DNA from: Taudactylus pleione
Taxonomy: Eukaryota; Chordata; Amphibia; Anura; Myobatrachidae
Assembly (NCBI GenBank): GCA_031769625.1
Contig: JAUIMM010001030.1
Location: 1,557,001-1,621,000, forward strand
DNA: 64,000 nt
Direction: 5' to 3'
Shown: positions 10,886 to 21,629 of the stretch, piece after piece
Numbering within the stretch: the stretch's first letter is position 1
How the letters are laid out: each line of letters begins with the position of its first letter
Notes under the pieces: generated by a model
What the model was told of the DNA's origin: nothing
Databases searched by the model: none
What the model saw: only the letters and a program-made list of their open reading frames with translations
Made by a program: the position numbers and the translations under genes

Positions 10886-11044
10886 AATAGTTTGTGCCTT
10901 AGACAAAGTTTGTGTACATTGAACCATCAACAATCAAAGGTTTCATTATCTCAGTCATACCAAAAAAAATCTGTGTTTCGGAATATTTGGATATGGGAGA
11001 CTCAACCTGTACAAATAATAACTTTTCTTTTTATTAGCTATCAG

Positions 11045-11603
11045 GGAATCGGTATGATTTACCGCCGGACGCATGGCCGTTGGTTCGAATCCCGACAGCG
11101 GCATCCCAGCAGCAGTGAAAATCCCGATCGTCCTAAGGTAAGTATTTGCTAACCTATTCTGCCCCCTAACCCTAACCCTCCTTTAGGGGTGCCTAACCCT
11201 AACCTACCCCACCAGTGCCTAACCCTAATCCCCCCTCTAAGTGCCTAAACCTAACCCCCCCTTCCACGCTGCCTAAACCTAAGTTCCCCGTTGGGGTGCC
11301 TAACCCTAACCTCCCTCCGGGGGTGCCTAACCCTAACCCCCCCTTCCCCTAGCCTGACCCTAATCTCCCCGGAGATGCCTAACCCTAAGTCCCCCCGGGA
11401 ACCCTAAACGTAACTCTCCCCCCATGGCTATTTGCACTTGGCGCCCGGCGTCCCTTCGATTGGGATGCCGGGCGTCGGTCTCATGGCGTATGTCTAATGA
11501 CAGGCGTCAGCATTTCGACGCCTGTCTTTAGACCCTTGCCGGGATTAGACAGTCGGGAAGCCGGCGGTCAGGATCACGTCTGTTGGCTTCCCGACTGCCA
11601 CCC
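11045..11603. mobile_element. Element carrying a CCCTAA-like array, exact 8-bp target duplication
   Basis: Flanked by identical GCTATCAG at 11037-11044 and 11604-11611. GC-rich ends (CCGCCGGAC near 11069, GCCGGCGGTCAGGATCACG near the right end) surround the array at 11160-11425. The right part has a hairpin: TGACAGGCGTC...GACGCCTGTC around 11500-11530. There is no coding capacity. The superfamily is uncertain; an 8-bp duplication fits hAT, P or Merlin. A related element is at about 59520-59960. Confidence 0.75.
11160..11425. repeat. Telomere-like degenerate array GCCTAACCCTAAC
   Basis: About ten units of 25-32 bp, each with CCTAACCCTAA or CCTAAACCTAA plus a C-rich or G-rich spacer. The spacing is irregular and not a pure hexamer array, so this is an interstitial minisatellite rather than a telomere. 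Confidence 0.85.
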
Positions 11604-11611
11604 GCTATCAG

Positions 11612-13090
11612 TGTTAGGGGACAAATAAAATAGATTAGACATGGGTTAGACAACACTTTTCTAACAGGCTGCCAGATGATCAACATTGAAAAAGTTTGCA
11701 ATGACTACAAACATTTAGAAAACAAATGGATGGATACTAAAATATTAATAGCTTCCCTGTCCTTCTGTTTTTTTAAACTGGTTGGTTTACTCAGACGAAA
11801 ACATGCTTCATAATTTGGGTATGCAGGCCTTACTTTCGTTCTTTGGTTTGAAGAGGTTATAGCACGCCAAAAGTGTAACCTCTGTACAGGAAGGAGTTGC
11901 TAGAAGAGGGGAGGAGCGTGCACAGTAGGAAAGGGACTGACTACCTGCCACTCAAAGCATCCACAAGTGCTTTTGGCACAAGTTCCAAGGGTTGCCTACC
12001 CCTGGACAAGAGTAAACCATACTTCCCACTTTTGGATCCCAGAGGGCAGTGCTAAAAGGTACCGGTACTTGCCTAAGTTAAACGTTGATAAAACATTTAT
12101 AATAGTTTAATTACTCTGGGGGAGTCTGTTTATTTTATTTATTTCTGAAATTGTTACAATATTTTAATGTTCCAGAACTAGATATAAGAATGAAAAATGA
12201 TACCAATAAAAAGGTGCTGGTAAAGCAGGTATCAGGGTGGGGGTGGTGGTGCGGAATACAGGCAGTACAAATGTGAAAGGCCCGGAGAACCCAAGAGGCT
12301 CACATGCCATGACTAGATATTTTTTTATTACTTTTCTAATACTGCCACAGCCCGCCACTGTAGAATTGGGAAGAGGGGTTTTGCAGCTGGCTATGTGCGA
12401 GATCTATTTCCTGCATGGCTATCACATGCATCATGTCCACTGCTGAGGGCCCTTTTCAATGACATGGCATGATTCAATAGGCTGAGCCAGACAGCATGAT
12501 CAGCAGTGGGCGGTTTGGTCCTAACTGTATTTCTCTCCAAAGGCAGAGCATCAGCGGAGTGACTGAGAGAGAGTAGGGAATGTCAGCATTGGTCAGGTCA
12601 GTGTAGCTTTTTCTCTATGCAATACAATGTGTCATTTTGTTCGGGGGAGGGGACACCTGTTTACTAATGTATCATTTTGGGAAAACCAACTTTATTACAC
12701 CCAGGGCTACCATTACTGGGCCCAGTACAAGGGAAACACCCGGGACTTCCCCACCCCACACAGTTTCAAACAGCAACACATGTCATGACGTACTAAAAAA
12801 TGTAACAAGCAAGTGAGGGGGAGACAATGATTCAACTTCCTTTGCCTCTATTGGGGCATGCGCCTCATCTTATTCACACCACACAATTGCATTCATGAGC
12901 TCCAAAAGTGTAAATTTATAGTTTTAATTCAGCTTTGTATACTTAATTATATGGAGAAATACATGAATTTGTGAGCCAAGATGGTGATGTCTGCATGGGC
13001 AAAATTATTTCTACCAGTCATTGCGAGGAGCTTGGCAGATCAACCATTTCAGGCCGTCCACTTTTCTACTGACATGCAGAAAGAAGATTC
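11612..13090. other. No gene; contains one hAT end fragment
   Basis: About 1.5 kb without a supported gene. At about 11971-12005 the sequence AAGGGTTGCCTACCCCTG matches the right terminus of the hAT family found whole at 19493-19656. A solitary hAT-like left end, CAGGGCTACCATTACTGGG, appears near 12702 without a partner. Confidence 0.5.
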
Positions 13091-13091
13091 A

Positions 13092-13298
13092 TGGCCTGAT
13101 TTATCAACGAGTTTTATCGCTCACAACGAGTGATAAAATTTGTTGTGTATGATAATGGTGCTCCAGCCAATCAGCTCCTAACTGGCATCTGTTTGAAAAA
13201 TGACAGTTGGGAGCTGATTGGCTGAAGCAAAATTTATCATACGCAACGAGTTTTATCACTCGTTGTGAGTGATAAAAGTTGTTGATAAATGAGGCCCT
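13092..13298. mobile_element. Palindromic MITE, GGCCTCATTTATCAACGAG termini, copy 1
   Basis: The arms GGCCTGATTTATCAACGAG and the complement of TTGTTGATAAATGAGGCCCT enclose GTTTTATCRCTCACAACGAG and a CCAGCCAATCAGCTCC core with its inverted partner. Same family as 13858-14064. Confidence 0.9.
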
Positions 13299-13378
13299 TA
13301 GTTTCTGGTATAAGAATATTTAAATATAATAAAGGGGTGGATTGTCTGCATTATGTTCTTCACTATACAGGAGGAAAT

Positions 13379-13832
13379 ATTGGCCCCTATTTAACAACAA
13401 ATGCATAACCCCTTTAGTGCTCGCTAAAGGGGTTATGCCACCATTTCTGGATTTAAAAAACAGTGGTAATCTAAGATTACCGCTGTTTGTCAAGCATCGC
13501 TTTCGCCATTTTTTAGATGGTGAGCACGATGCGGTTTTGTTGCCAGCAATGGAGTCCTGGCAGTGCCATTCTGGCTTCAGCAAAGCCTTCCAGACACTGC
13601 TGGGTCCCCGTGTCATGCACATGCGCAGACGGACCATCGAGTATGCACATTACACTGACACCCGACGCTGCTAGCAGCCCAGCAGAAGACCTCGCAGAGG
13701 ATGAGAACTTTACGGGACCTCGCCAGAGGGGTAAGTATTGGTAAATACCAGTGGAGTTTTCGTTAGTATCACAGTGATACTAAGCAAAAAAATCCACCGG
13801 TATTTGCCTTCGTTGTTAAAAAGGAACCATTG
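13379..13832. mobile_element. Palindromic MITE, TGGCCCCTATTTAACAAC termini
   Basis: The ends TTGGCCCCTATTTAACAACA and TTCGTTGTTAAAAAGGAACC are inverted. Internal self-complementary segments include AACCCCTTTAGTGCTCG near 13409, pairing with the adjacent CTAAAGGGGTT, and GTGGTAATCTAAGATTACCG near 13465. The frames across it are on both strands and are by-products of the palindrome. Confidence 0.75.
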
Positions 13833-13857
13833 TTTTTTCTGACCTCACCAGGACCAT

Positions 13858-14064
13858 GGGCCTCATTTATCAATGAGTTTTATCACTCACAACCAGTAAT
13901 AAAACTCACTGCATATGATAAATGGTGCTCCAGCCAATCAGCTCCCAACTGTCATTTTTCAAACGGATGACAGTTGGGAGCTGATTGGTTGGAGCACCAT
14001 TTATCATACACAGCGAGTTTTATCACTCATTGTGAGTGATAAAACTCGTTGGTAAATGAGGCCC
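13858..14064. mobile_element. Palindromic MITE, GGCCTCATTTATCAACGAG termini, copy 2
   Basis: Inverted arms start GGGCCTCATTTATCAATGAG and close with CTCGTTGGTAAATGAGGCCC. The core is CCAGCCAATCAGCTCCCAAC with its complement. It lies 560 bp from copy 1 in the same family. Confidence 0.92.
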
Positions 14065-15779
14065 TTTGTTTCTTAACCTTTGCCTGAGGTTCAGGAGATT
14101 GGATTTTGTAAATTGGAAGCACCTTACAGCTTCCAGTTGCAGTTCTGCAGGAAAGTGCTTCTTTATAGGCACTTCAACCAATGTTATAAAATCTCCAAAC
14201 ATAAAAAAATAAAACCTGTAATAAAGACTGGACAAATATTCTCTTTGGATTAATTTAAGTTAAAACAAGTAGCCTTTTAGGAAAAAATGGTAAACAGTTA
14301 AGAGGGTGTTCCTAGTATGTTGGATGTCATGGTTTTACTGTTTCCCCTATGCACATGATCCTAAAGATCTGCCTTCTGAAAGAGCTATGAACAGATAGCT
14401 TTTATGGGCTTATTTCCCATTGTGAAATGGGCATACTAGTTGACTAGACAGATTACAGTTGCACTTACACACAGAAACAAGTATTATTTACTCAGCTCTG
14501 GGGTCGGACTGGCTCACAGGGGTACCAGAGAAATCCCCAGTGGGCCCCACTGCCTGAGGGTCCAACCCCTCCTCTACAGGTCAGGTTCCACACCGTGCAC
14601 TCAAGTAATACATTGTTAGAAGTCAGTTACCTAGTGGAGCAGGACCACTTGGTTCACTTCTATACAAATAACACCAAGATTCACCCTCCTGTCAATCAAA
14701 GTGGGTAGTCAAAACACAACCCTGTCCCCTACTCTTTTTGGCTGTGGGCTTTAACATAATAAACATAGATCCTGCCAGTGATTGGAATGGTATTGTAGCT
14801 CTACATTCATTCACTAGCCTACAATAAAGTCATCCCAGTGGCAATAAATTAGACTTTTAGTTTTTTTTTCTACAACTAAACCCAATGTAGCACTCAGTGA
14901 ATTCTAGACACTGGGCAGTCAGTACAGAGGTCCCATATCATATGTACAGAACATTAATGAAGTATATATAGACAAGATCACCATCATGTGCTTAATTATT
15001 ATATATGTGTTACATTATACTGTATTCCCAGGACTATGGTGTTTTCACTACAGCACATTGGTACATTATCATGCATGCCCTAGCAGTATTTACTATTGCT
15101 ACACTTGTGCTAATCTCCATCTGTCCTTGCTTCAGTCATTTTATTATGAGGTCAAATAAAAAGGTAACTTAAATAGAAGGGCTTTGTGGTGTACTCATCA
15201 TTAACCAAGATACCTTAAGCTATATCTTAGTAGGTCTTTTACAGTTATCTGTGTATCATTTAAAGATTGTTTGTGACACCAGGTACATCTTTACCAATTC
15301 ACTAGTGACTAGTGGGTGTGACTGAGCACAGTCCAGGTTTGCAGTATGGTCATGGTTGAATGCACAAAGATGGTTTTCCCTATCTCCTCCTTTTTCTCAC
15401 ACCATGTCATAGAGGCTAGCCAATAATATCTCCCCGCAGACACAATGGTTGACAAACTTGTTTCAAAAGTAGGCCTAACAGACTTTTATTATGAGAAGAA
15501 GCTCTTCCCCATTAATCTTTTCTTAAGAAAAGTGGAAAAATATGAAGAGCAATAAATACACTTTCCAGCAATGACGTAGCTTTTTCTATAAATCAGCTTC
15601 TTCCTTCTAAATACAGCTTAGTATAACATTTGAAACAAAGTAACCAGGTTTACCAAAAGGATAAATCCATTATATCAGAAAATGTTTAACATAATGCTAG
15701 TGGTGGAACTGTATAGAATTCCTTTACTTGCATTTAATCACATTTGTTAGCAATAAGCAATAAACAGTAGCAGTCTTTG
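14065..15779. other. No gene recognised
   Basis: About 1.7 kb of ordinary noncoding sequence. A lone hAT-like terminus (GGGTCGGACTGGCTCACAGG, near 14502) is the only element signal I could find, and it has no visible partner. Confidence 0.45.
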
Positions 15780-16278
15780 GAATACGGCATGCACTCTTTT
15801 ACCGATATTAGTGCCCATGATCGCACTGCAGGATGCGATCATTCCACCCAGATGTATAAAAAAGCACATGCAGGGACCGGGGCTCCGAAACAAGCCCATT
15901 TCTGCGATGTGCTGGAAGTGAAGTGACCATGTCAGCAGTCTCTTCCCTCCTGTGGCAGGGATCCTGTGCATGCACAGTCTACAGACCACACAGGCGCAGC
16001 TGTCATTGCCGGGGAGGGTTCCTAAGGAACCCTGTCCCGGCTAGTTTTACTATATGTAGCCCATAGGCTACAGCAGCTTACTCTATCTTCAGCTTCGCAT
16101 TCCGGAACTTTGTAAATCTGGCAACATTGCATGCCCTATAGAAACTGTGGGGGTTGCAGCTGCTGGCAAAAATGAAGAAAGGCAGCAGATATCTACTGCA
16201 ATACATTCAGAGGATATTAAATATTTGTATTTTTTTTTAGGGAATAAGCTGTAAATATTTAATAATAAATGGGCCCCT
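15780..16278. mobile_element. Probable partial MITE related to 52011-52518, reversed
   Basis: The right end AATATTTAATAATAAATGGG followed by CCCCT is the complement of a terminus like that at 52011. Internal phrases such as GCAGATATC and CCCATAGGCTACAGC also recur. The left end is not clear. Confidence 0.4.
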
Positions 16279-16640
16279 AATACGCTTCCCCAGTTAGCCC
16301 ACCTGGGGCTTGCTACTACTAGTCCATATCTCCTGGAGTCGTGGGATCACGATGCCAGTTGTTGGATGGTAGGGGAAGGATTCTCCAACAAGTATTAAAG
16401 CTTTGTGACAGACTGAAAGGACAGGATCATTCAAAGGTCAATAATATTTGTATTGGTTGTAGGGGGCTGCCTTCTGAATTGGGTGTTGCCCCTGTCACAA
16501 GTTTGTGCTAGAACAGTAATAAAAATATGTCTAAAAGTGGTCCCTTTTCTGCTGTACACAGTCAATGATAGCCCTTAACTGTAAAGTGCATTAGTTTCTG
16601 ACCTGCCACTGAATAGTATATGCCTGCGGCACCACAGTAT
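16279..16640. other. No gene recognised
   Basis: Short noncoding interval between two MITEs; nothing supported. Confidence 0.45.
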
Positions 16641-16641
16641 G

Positions 16642-16973
16642 GGGGGAATCCAATTAGCTGCGGGGTTAATTTACCCCATGGCTAATTATCCTCTCTGCAT
16701 GGGAAAATACTTGTCAATGAAATAGCATTTTTCCTGTGCGATAAATCATGGGATAATGTGCAGATACCCAACTATTCATGCATAAACTGCAGAATCAATG
16801 GTTTTCTCTGTGCATTAAAACCCCTAATGGTGCCTTTTTTGGCTGAGTTTTCCTCGCAGGCCCTAAAGCTGCGCAGAAAAGTCTACCTAGGGTAAATGAT
16901 GGCATGGGGTTTAACCTGCTGATTGAATTGCCAGCCGCAGGTAACTAGCCACTGGGTTTAATTGTATTCCCCC
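16642..16973. mobile_element. MITE with GGGGGAATMCAATTA termini
   Basis: GGGGGAATCCAATTAGCTGC at the left is matched by the complement of TTTAATTGTATTCCCCC at the right, with CCGCAGGTAACTAGCC and related inverted words inside. It abuts the Helitron that follows. Confidence 0.75.
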
Positions 16974-16978
16974 TTATA

Positions 16979-17561
16979 TCTTATATATAAAATTAATTGG
17001 TCTGTTTGTTTGTTAGTCTGTCCATTTATGTATTTGGACACCCCTGCATCGATTGGGATGCAACCAATGCGAGGTGGTCCAGTTGGATCCTGGACAGGTT
17101 TTAGGGGGGATTAGGGTCCTGGTTGGACCTCCTGTTGGTGTATGCTGGGCAGAACTTTGACCTGGGAAGCCTGTTCAGGGCCTTCCACTGGATGGATTTG
17201 GACAAAAACTTCACAGAGTGGTAACATTGGATCCCAGAAGACATACTAGTGGAGTTAGGGTCCCGGTCGGCTCTCCCTATGGTGTATTATGGGCAGAACT
17301 TTGACCTGAGGAGCCTGTTCTGGGCCTTCCACTGGATGGATTTGGATGGAAAATTCTTAGAGGGGTGGCAATAGGTCTGGGATGCCTAATAGATCCTGTT
17401 TGGACCTCACAACGAAATGCACCAGGCAGGACTTTCCTCATGGGTGTGTTGGAAGAACTGCTCAGCTGCTAATTATTGTTAAAATGTTGATAGTTACATC
17501 CAACTCTTTAACATAATAACTTGAAGATTTAAACCCAGGCAACCCTGGGTACTTCAGTTAG
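16979..17561 (+). mobile_element. Short non-autonomous Helitron
   Basis: It begins TC after an A (TCTTATATATAAAATTAATT, then TGTTTGTTTGTTAGTCTGTC). Near the 3' end a hairpin ACCCAGG-CAAC-CCTGGGT (17533-17550) lies 7 bp before CAGTTAG and a following T. A 5'-TC, a subterminal hairpin, a CTAG-like end and A|T flanks are Helitron features; the CTRR end is slightly degenerate (TTAG). It has no coding capacity. Internally a block around GGGCAGAACTTTGACCTG and CTTCCACTGGATGGATTTGG is present twice (about 17150 and 17287). Confidence 0.75.
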
Positions 17562-19003
17562 TATTTTTATAAAGTGCCCAGACCAATCACTCTCTATTTA
17601 TTAGCAAAGTCTCTTTCATGGCTGGCCACACCCCCTCTGGAGGATTACTTAATTCCTTAAGCATGGCCCTCTACCATTACAATTCCCTGGAGGGCCCTTC
17701 GTGCCTCAGTCTAACACCTTTCAACTCTTTCTTCTTCCTCATTGGTGGATAGAGAGAAATGGGGAGTGTTATAATTTAGTGTGCAGGTCACCGTGTCCTG
17801 CTTTCCAGGCTTCTTTTACCTTACACATGAGAAGTAGTAGGTAATAGCACTACAGTCCCATACCATGATATTGCAGCTCCAGTCACACAGATGGAATTAT
17901 AGTGCTGCTGTGACCTCTTCTGCACACTGTGATCTCTCAGCTTATCTGTGTCCTCATCACCAAGTAAATGAATCTAAACTCAAACCACTTTTCTTACATG
18001 AAAGGAAACTATTTAATCACATATTTCCAAAAGTAACTAAAGTTATTAGGAAATATGCCTACATATGTAAACTGCTACATATGCACCTAACTACTACACT
18101 GTGTATAGATACTTAAGTGATGAGTTATCATTTGAGAGAATAACCACTTACTGTATATTGCCCAATAATTGTGTTTTCCATGGTTTCTTTGGACATGATA
18201 CATTTCCATTATGATGTTCATGATGTGTGTGAAGGAAGTGAGAGCTGTATTCATTATACTGTGTTTCACAATGGTAAAAGTTATGAAAATGCTGTTTCTC
18301 ATCATGCTCAGCATGGCAATAATGATGAGCACGGAAGTTGCTCCATTATATAGAATTAAATGGGATTACAAAAACAGTAGAATTGACCTCATCGCACGTC
18401 ACTGGTCTGTAGCTGCTCACATGCACAGGAATATTAGTAGTTGGTAAATCATTACATCAGAAAAATCATTACATCAAATCTACTGGGTAGAAATTTAAGT
18501 CATACATTTTCTTCTTCCTCCCCAGGAGAAGCCTGGGGAGGAGAAGCTGGTGGGCGGTGATGGGGGCGAGCTGGACTTTTTGCATCATTTAGCACCATCC
18601 CCTCGCTGTAAATTGTCACGATTTCCACATATTTAAATAGGGGTTGGGCCAAATGCTGCCATTCTTATAGAATCACACAGATCTTCGTGAAAGTTCTCCC
18701 CATTCTGCCCACGTCACTAGGAAGTGGCCAGGATGCGGGAGAAGTGCCCACTCTTCCGGGTCAGTATAATACATTATAATGTACCACATTTTAGCATATT
18801 TTCCTGCTTAACACAATTGCTGATAGATTAATAGTTAGCCCTAACAATACTTAATGGACTATCTGGTGCATGATACCACTTCCTGCTCATGTTCAGTTAA
18901 CTGTAGCAACTGACAATGCTTTAAAAGCTAATTCCACCATTTTTGAAATGATAAAATATTGTTCCTTTCTAAATAGACACAGAACACCCCATTTAACTTA
19001 TAT
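17562..19003. other. No gene recognised
   Basis: About 1.4 kb. Small opposing frames around 18087-18447 lack any family similarity. A fragment resembling the 34250-34559 MITE may lie near 18640-18770; I could not confirm it. Confidence 0.45.
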
Positions 19004-19005
19004 TA

Positions 19006-19420
19006 CAGGTTGAGTCTCCCATATCCAAAATGCTTGGGACCAGGTGTATTTTGTATATCGGAATATTCTGTATTTTGGAATAATTACATGCCATAATGAG
19101 ATACCTTGGGAATGGGACCCAAATCTAAATACAGAATGCATTTATGTATTATATACACCTTATACACACAGCCTGAAAGTAATTTTATACAATATTTTTG
19201 TGCATCAAAAAAGTTTGTGTACATAAATGAAATTCATTCAGGTTTCATCTACACCTTATACACACAGCCTGAAGGTTCTTTTATATGATGTTTTTAATAA
19301 TTTTGTTCTTTAAACAAAGTTTGTGTACATTGAGCCATCAAAAAGCAAAGGTTTCACTTTCCCAGTCACGCTAAAAATATTCCATATTTCGGAATATTTG
19401 GATATGGGAGACTCAACCTG
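19006..19420. mobile_element. TA-flanked MITE (CAGGTTGAGTC family), copy 2
   Basis: The ends CAGGTTGAGTCTCCCATATC and GATATGGGAGACTCAACCTG are perfect complements, both next to TA. Inside, a segment beginning ACACCTTATACACACAGCCT is repeated in tandem about 110 bp apart. Confidence 0.95.
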
Positions 19421-19421
19421 T

Positions 19422-19466
19422 ATACTCCTGGTATGGTACTTCTATTTAGTACCATACCAGGAGTAT
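19422..19466. repeat. Perfect 18-bp hairpin
   Basis: ATACTCCTGGTATGGTAC (19422-19439) is exactly complementary to 19449-19466 with a 9-nt loop, directly beside the right end of the MITE at 19006-19420. Confidence 0.95.
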
Positions 19467-19492
19467 AATTTCCTAATTACCAATGTCAAGCG

Positions 19493-19656
19493 CATGGGTA
19501 GGCAACCTATGGCACTTCAGCTGCTGTGGAACTACACATCCCAACATGCCCTGCCTCATGTTTTGCTGTTAGGGCATGATAAACCTGTAGCAGGGCATGC
19601 AGGTTTGTGTAGTTTCACAGCATCTGGAGTGCCATACTGTAGGTTGCCTACCCATG
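19493..19656. mobile_element. Small hAT-type element (GGGTAGGCAACC termini)
   Basis: CATGGGTAGGCAACCTATGG at the left pairs with the complement of TGTAGGTTGCCTACCCATG at the right. The interior GGAACTACACATCCCAACAT and TTTGTGTAGTTTCACAGCAT also pair. The 8-bp flanks GTCAAGCG and GTCTACCT agree at only five positions. Confidence 0.8.
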
Positions 19657-19943
19657 GTCTACCTGGTTGTTGTAGACAATCATCAATGCTCGTGTACTCC
19701 AGCAGTTTATAGTGGAGTATTCAAGTTAGCAGCGATGGGCGCGAGGTGCTGGCATTCCATTCATATCTCTGGCACCTCACAATTAGCAACATTGCAGAGT
19801 TTTCTTGTACTCCATTTTTCGGCTGATCGGCCTGATATCTGGATAGTGTGCACCTGACTTTAGACTGCTGTATTAAACAGCAATGTGCATAGCCAAACAA
19901 TCAATGCAGCACATCAATGCTAATTAAATATGACCCTGTGAGT

Positions 19944-20875
19944 CAGGGCCACCATCAGGGGGGGACTGCTGGGCCTGGAGTCCCGGGCCCGGACACTTGA
20001 GGGGCCCGCCTGCTACTTCCCTTCCCCTCTGCCACAATAACTGTCACTGACAGGCCTGGCCAGGGGCCTGCTCCTACCAGTGCGCTGAGGTCACTAATCC
20101 CTATATCTCCTCCCATCCATCCACCCACCCCCGCCATGTTCAGGGCTGGCTGTAGGACAGGATGCTCCCTGGCTGGCGGCTGCTCTGTGCTGGTAGCCTT
20201 TAACATAGTCGAGCAGCCGGACAGCTTTGCTTCTCTGAGCACCTCTTAGCAGTGCTAGAGGTATTCAGAGAAGCTGAGCTGTCTGGCTGCTCGACTTAGC
20301 ACTGTCGGCAGGTGCGCATGCATCGTGACTTGTCACATCAGGGAAGGCTGCTCTGCTGCCCGCCGGCCGTTGCAATGGAGAAAGCCTCCATCAAAACAAA
20401 GAGGACAAAACGATAGACCAGAGACCAAAGAAAAGGTGGTAAGTTTGCTGGAGAAGGGGTGGGAGATTTGAGACTGGTGATTATTAAGGGAGTAACTGTA
20501 ATGTGATTTTTAAAGGGGGGGGGGACTTGCTATGATATTACTGAAGGGAAGTGGGTTCAGTAAAGTGATTATTGAAGATTGGGACTGTGAGGTAACTACT
20601 GAAGGAGGGGGTGCTGTGAGATGATTACTAAAGAGGGGGAGCTGTGAGATGATTACTAAAGAGGGGGAGCTGTGAGATGATTATTGATATGGGGACTTTC
20701 TGTGAGGTGATTACTGAAGGGGGAGTGCTGTGATGTTACTTTAACATGGTCAACTCCACTGGCTCCAGCTATTTTTAATATGCCTCTATTTTTCAAGGTT
20801 CTCTGTATAATGGGGTCTGGGGGGCCCTTTCTGTTTTGTCAGTCCTGGGCCCTAGAATTTTTGATGGCGGCCCTG
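19944..20875. mobile_element. Non-autonomous hAT-type element with perfect 8-bp duplication
   Basis: The ends CAGGGCCACCATCAGGGG and TTGATGGCGGCCCTG are inverted. Identical CTGTGAGT flanks lie at 19936-19943 and 20876-20883. The element is 932 bp, GC-rich and noncoding, with a minisatellite inside. Confidence 0.93.
20465..20735. repeat. Minisatellite inside the hAT element
   Basis: Variable units of about 28-36 bp built on CTGTGAGATGATTACTAAAG and GGGGGAG; two central units are nearly identical. Confidence 0.8.
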
Positions 20876-21003
20876 CTGTGAGTCACATCACCCCTGATGT
20901 CAGGGAAGCCAAACTCTCACCTAATAAATAATATGAGTGTTGCTGGTTGATTGTGATAGACAAAAAAATAATAATTTAAAAATGGTTTAGGCTCTTTGGA
21001 GTA

Positions 21004-21444
21004 CAGGTTGAGTCTCCCATATCCAAAATGCTTGGGACCAGGGGTATTTTGGATAACGGAATATTCCGTATTTTGGAATAATTGCATATCATAATGAAAT
21101 ATCTTGGGAATGGGACCCCAATATACACACAGAATGCATATATGTGTTATATGCACCTTATACACACAGCCTGCAGCTCATTTTATACAATATTTTCAAT
21201 AATTTTGTGGCTCAAGCAAAGTTTGTGTACATACATGAAATAAATTTATGTTTCATTTACACCCTATACACACAGCCTGAAGGTAATTTTATACCATATT
21301 TTTAATAATTTGTGCCTTAGACAAAGTTTGTGTACATTGAACCATCAAAAATCAAAGGTTTTATTATCTCAGTCATGCCAAAATTATTCCGTAATTCGGA
21401 ATATTCCGTATTTCGGAATATTTGGATATGGGAGACTCAACCTG
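21004..21444. mobile_element. TA-flanked MITE (CAGGTTGAGTC family), copy 3
   Basis: Complementary CAGGTTGAGTCTCCCATATC ends next to TA, with the same internal order as copy 2. It is the clearest guide to what copy 1 looked like before its insertions. Confidence 0.95.
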
Positions 21445-21446
21445 TA

Positions 21447-21629
21447 TATTTAATAAAGTGCGGGTTTATGGAAGTGGAGATGTTGCCCATAGCTACTAAT
21501 CAGATTCTATTTGTCATTTATCTAGCACCTTCTAGAAGATAATAATATTATAATAATAAAAATAATATAATAATCTGATTGGTTGCTATGGGCAACATCT
21601 TCACATATAAACCCGCACCTGTAAATATA
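21447..21629. mobile_element. Palindromic MITE (TTGCCCATAGCAAC family), intact
   Basis: TATTTAATAAAGTGCGGGTT and GATGTTGCCCATAGC pair with GCTATGGGCAACATC and AACCCGCACCTGTAAATA. The loop is AT-rich (ATAATAATATTATAATAA). It starts immediately after copy 3 of the other MITE. Confidence 0.9.

Larger units (their letters stand above)
4064..11009. mobile_element. TA-flanked MITE (CAGGTTGAGTC family), copy 1, doubly interrupted
   Basis: The ends CAGGTTGAGTCTC and GAGACTCAACCTG are complementary and both are flanked by TA, as expected for Tc1/mariner-type insertions. Two uninterrupted copies (19006-19420 and 21004-21444) show what was here first. Comparison with them places the solo LTR and the L1 LINE as later insertions, leaving about 440 bp of original element. 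Confidence 0.9.

Noticed and set aside
11092..11102. tRNA gene or tRNA-derived SINE
   Set aside because: Only the B-box word is present; no A-box, no acceptor stem, no terminator T run at the right distance.
11160..11425. True telomere or chromosome-end fusion point
   Set aside because: Units are not pure hexamers, there is no head-to-head junction and the array lies within an element with its own 8-bp target duplication.
13320..13744. Opposite-strand frames of 105 and 110 codons
   Set aside because: They mirror each other across the palindromic MITE 13379-13832.
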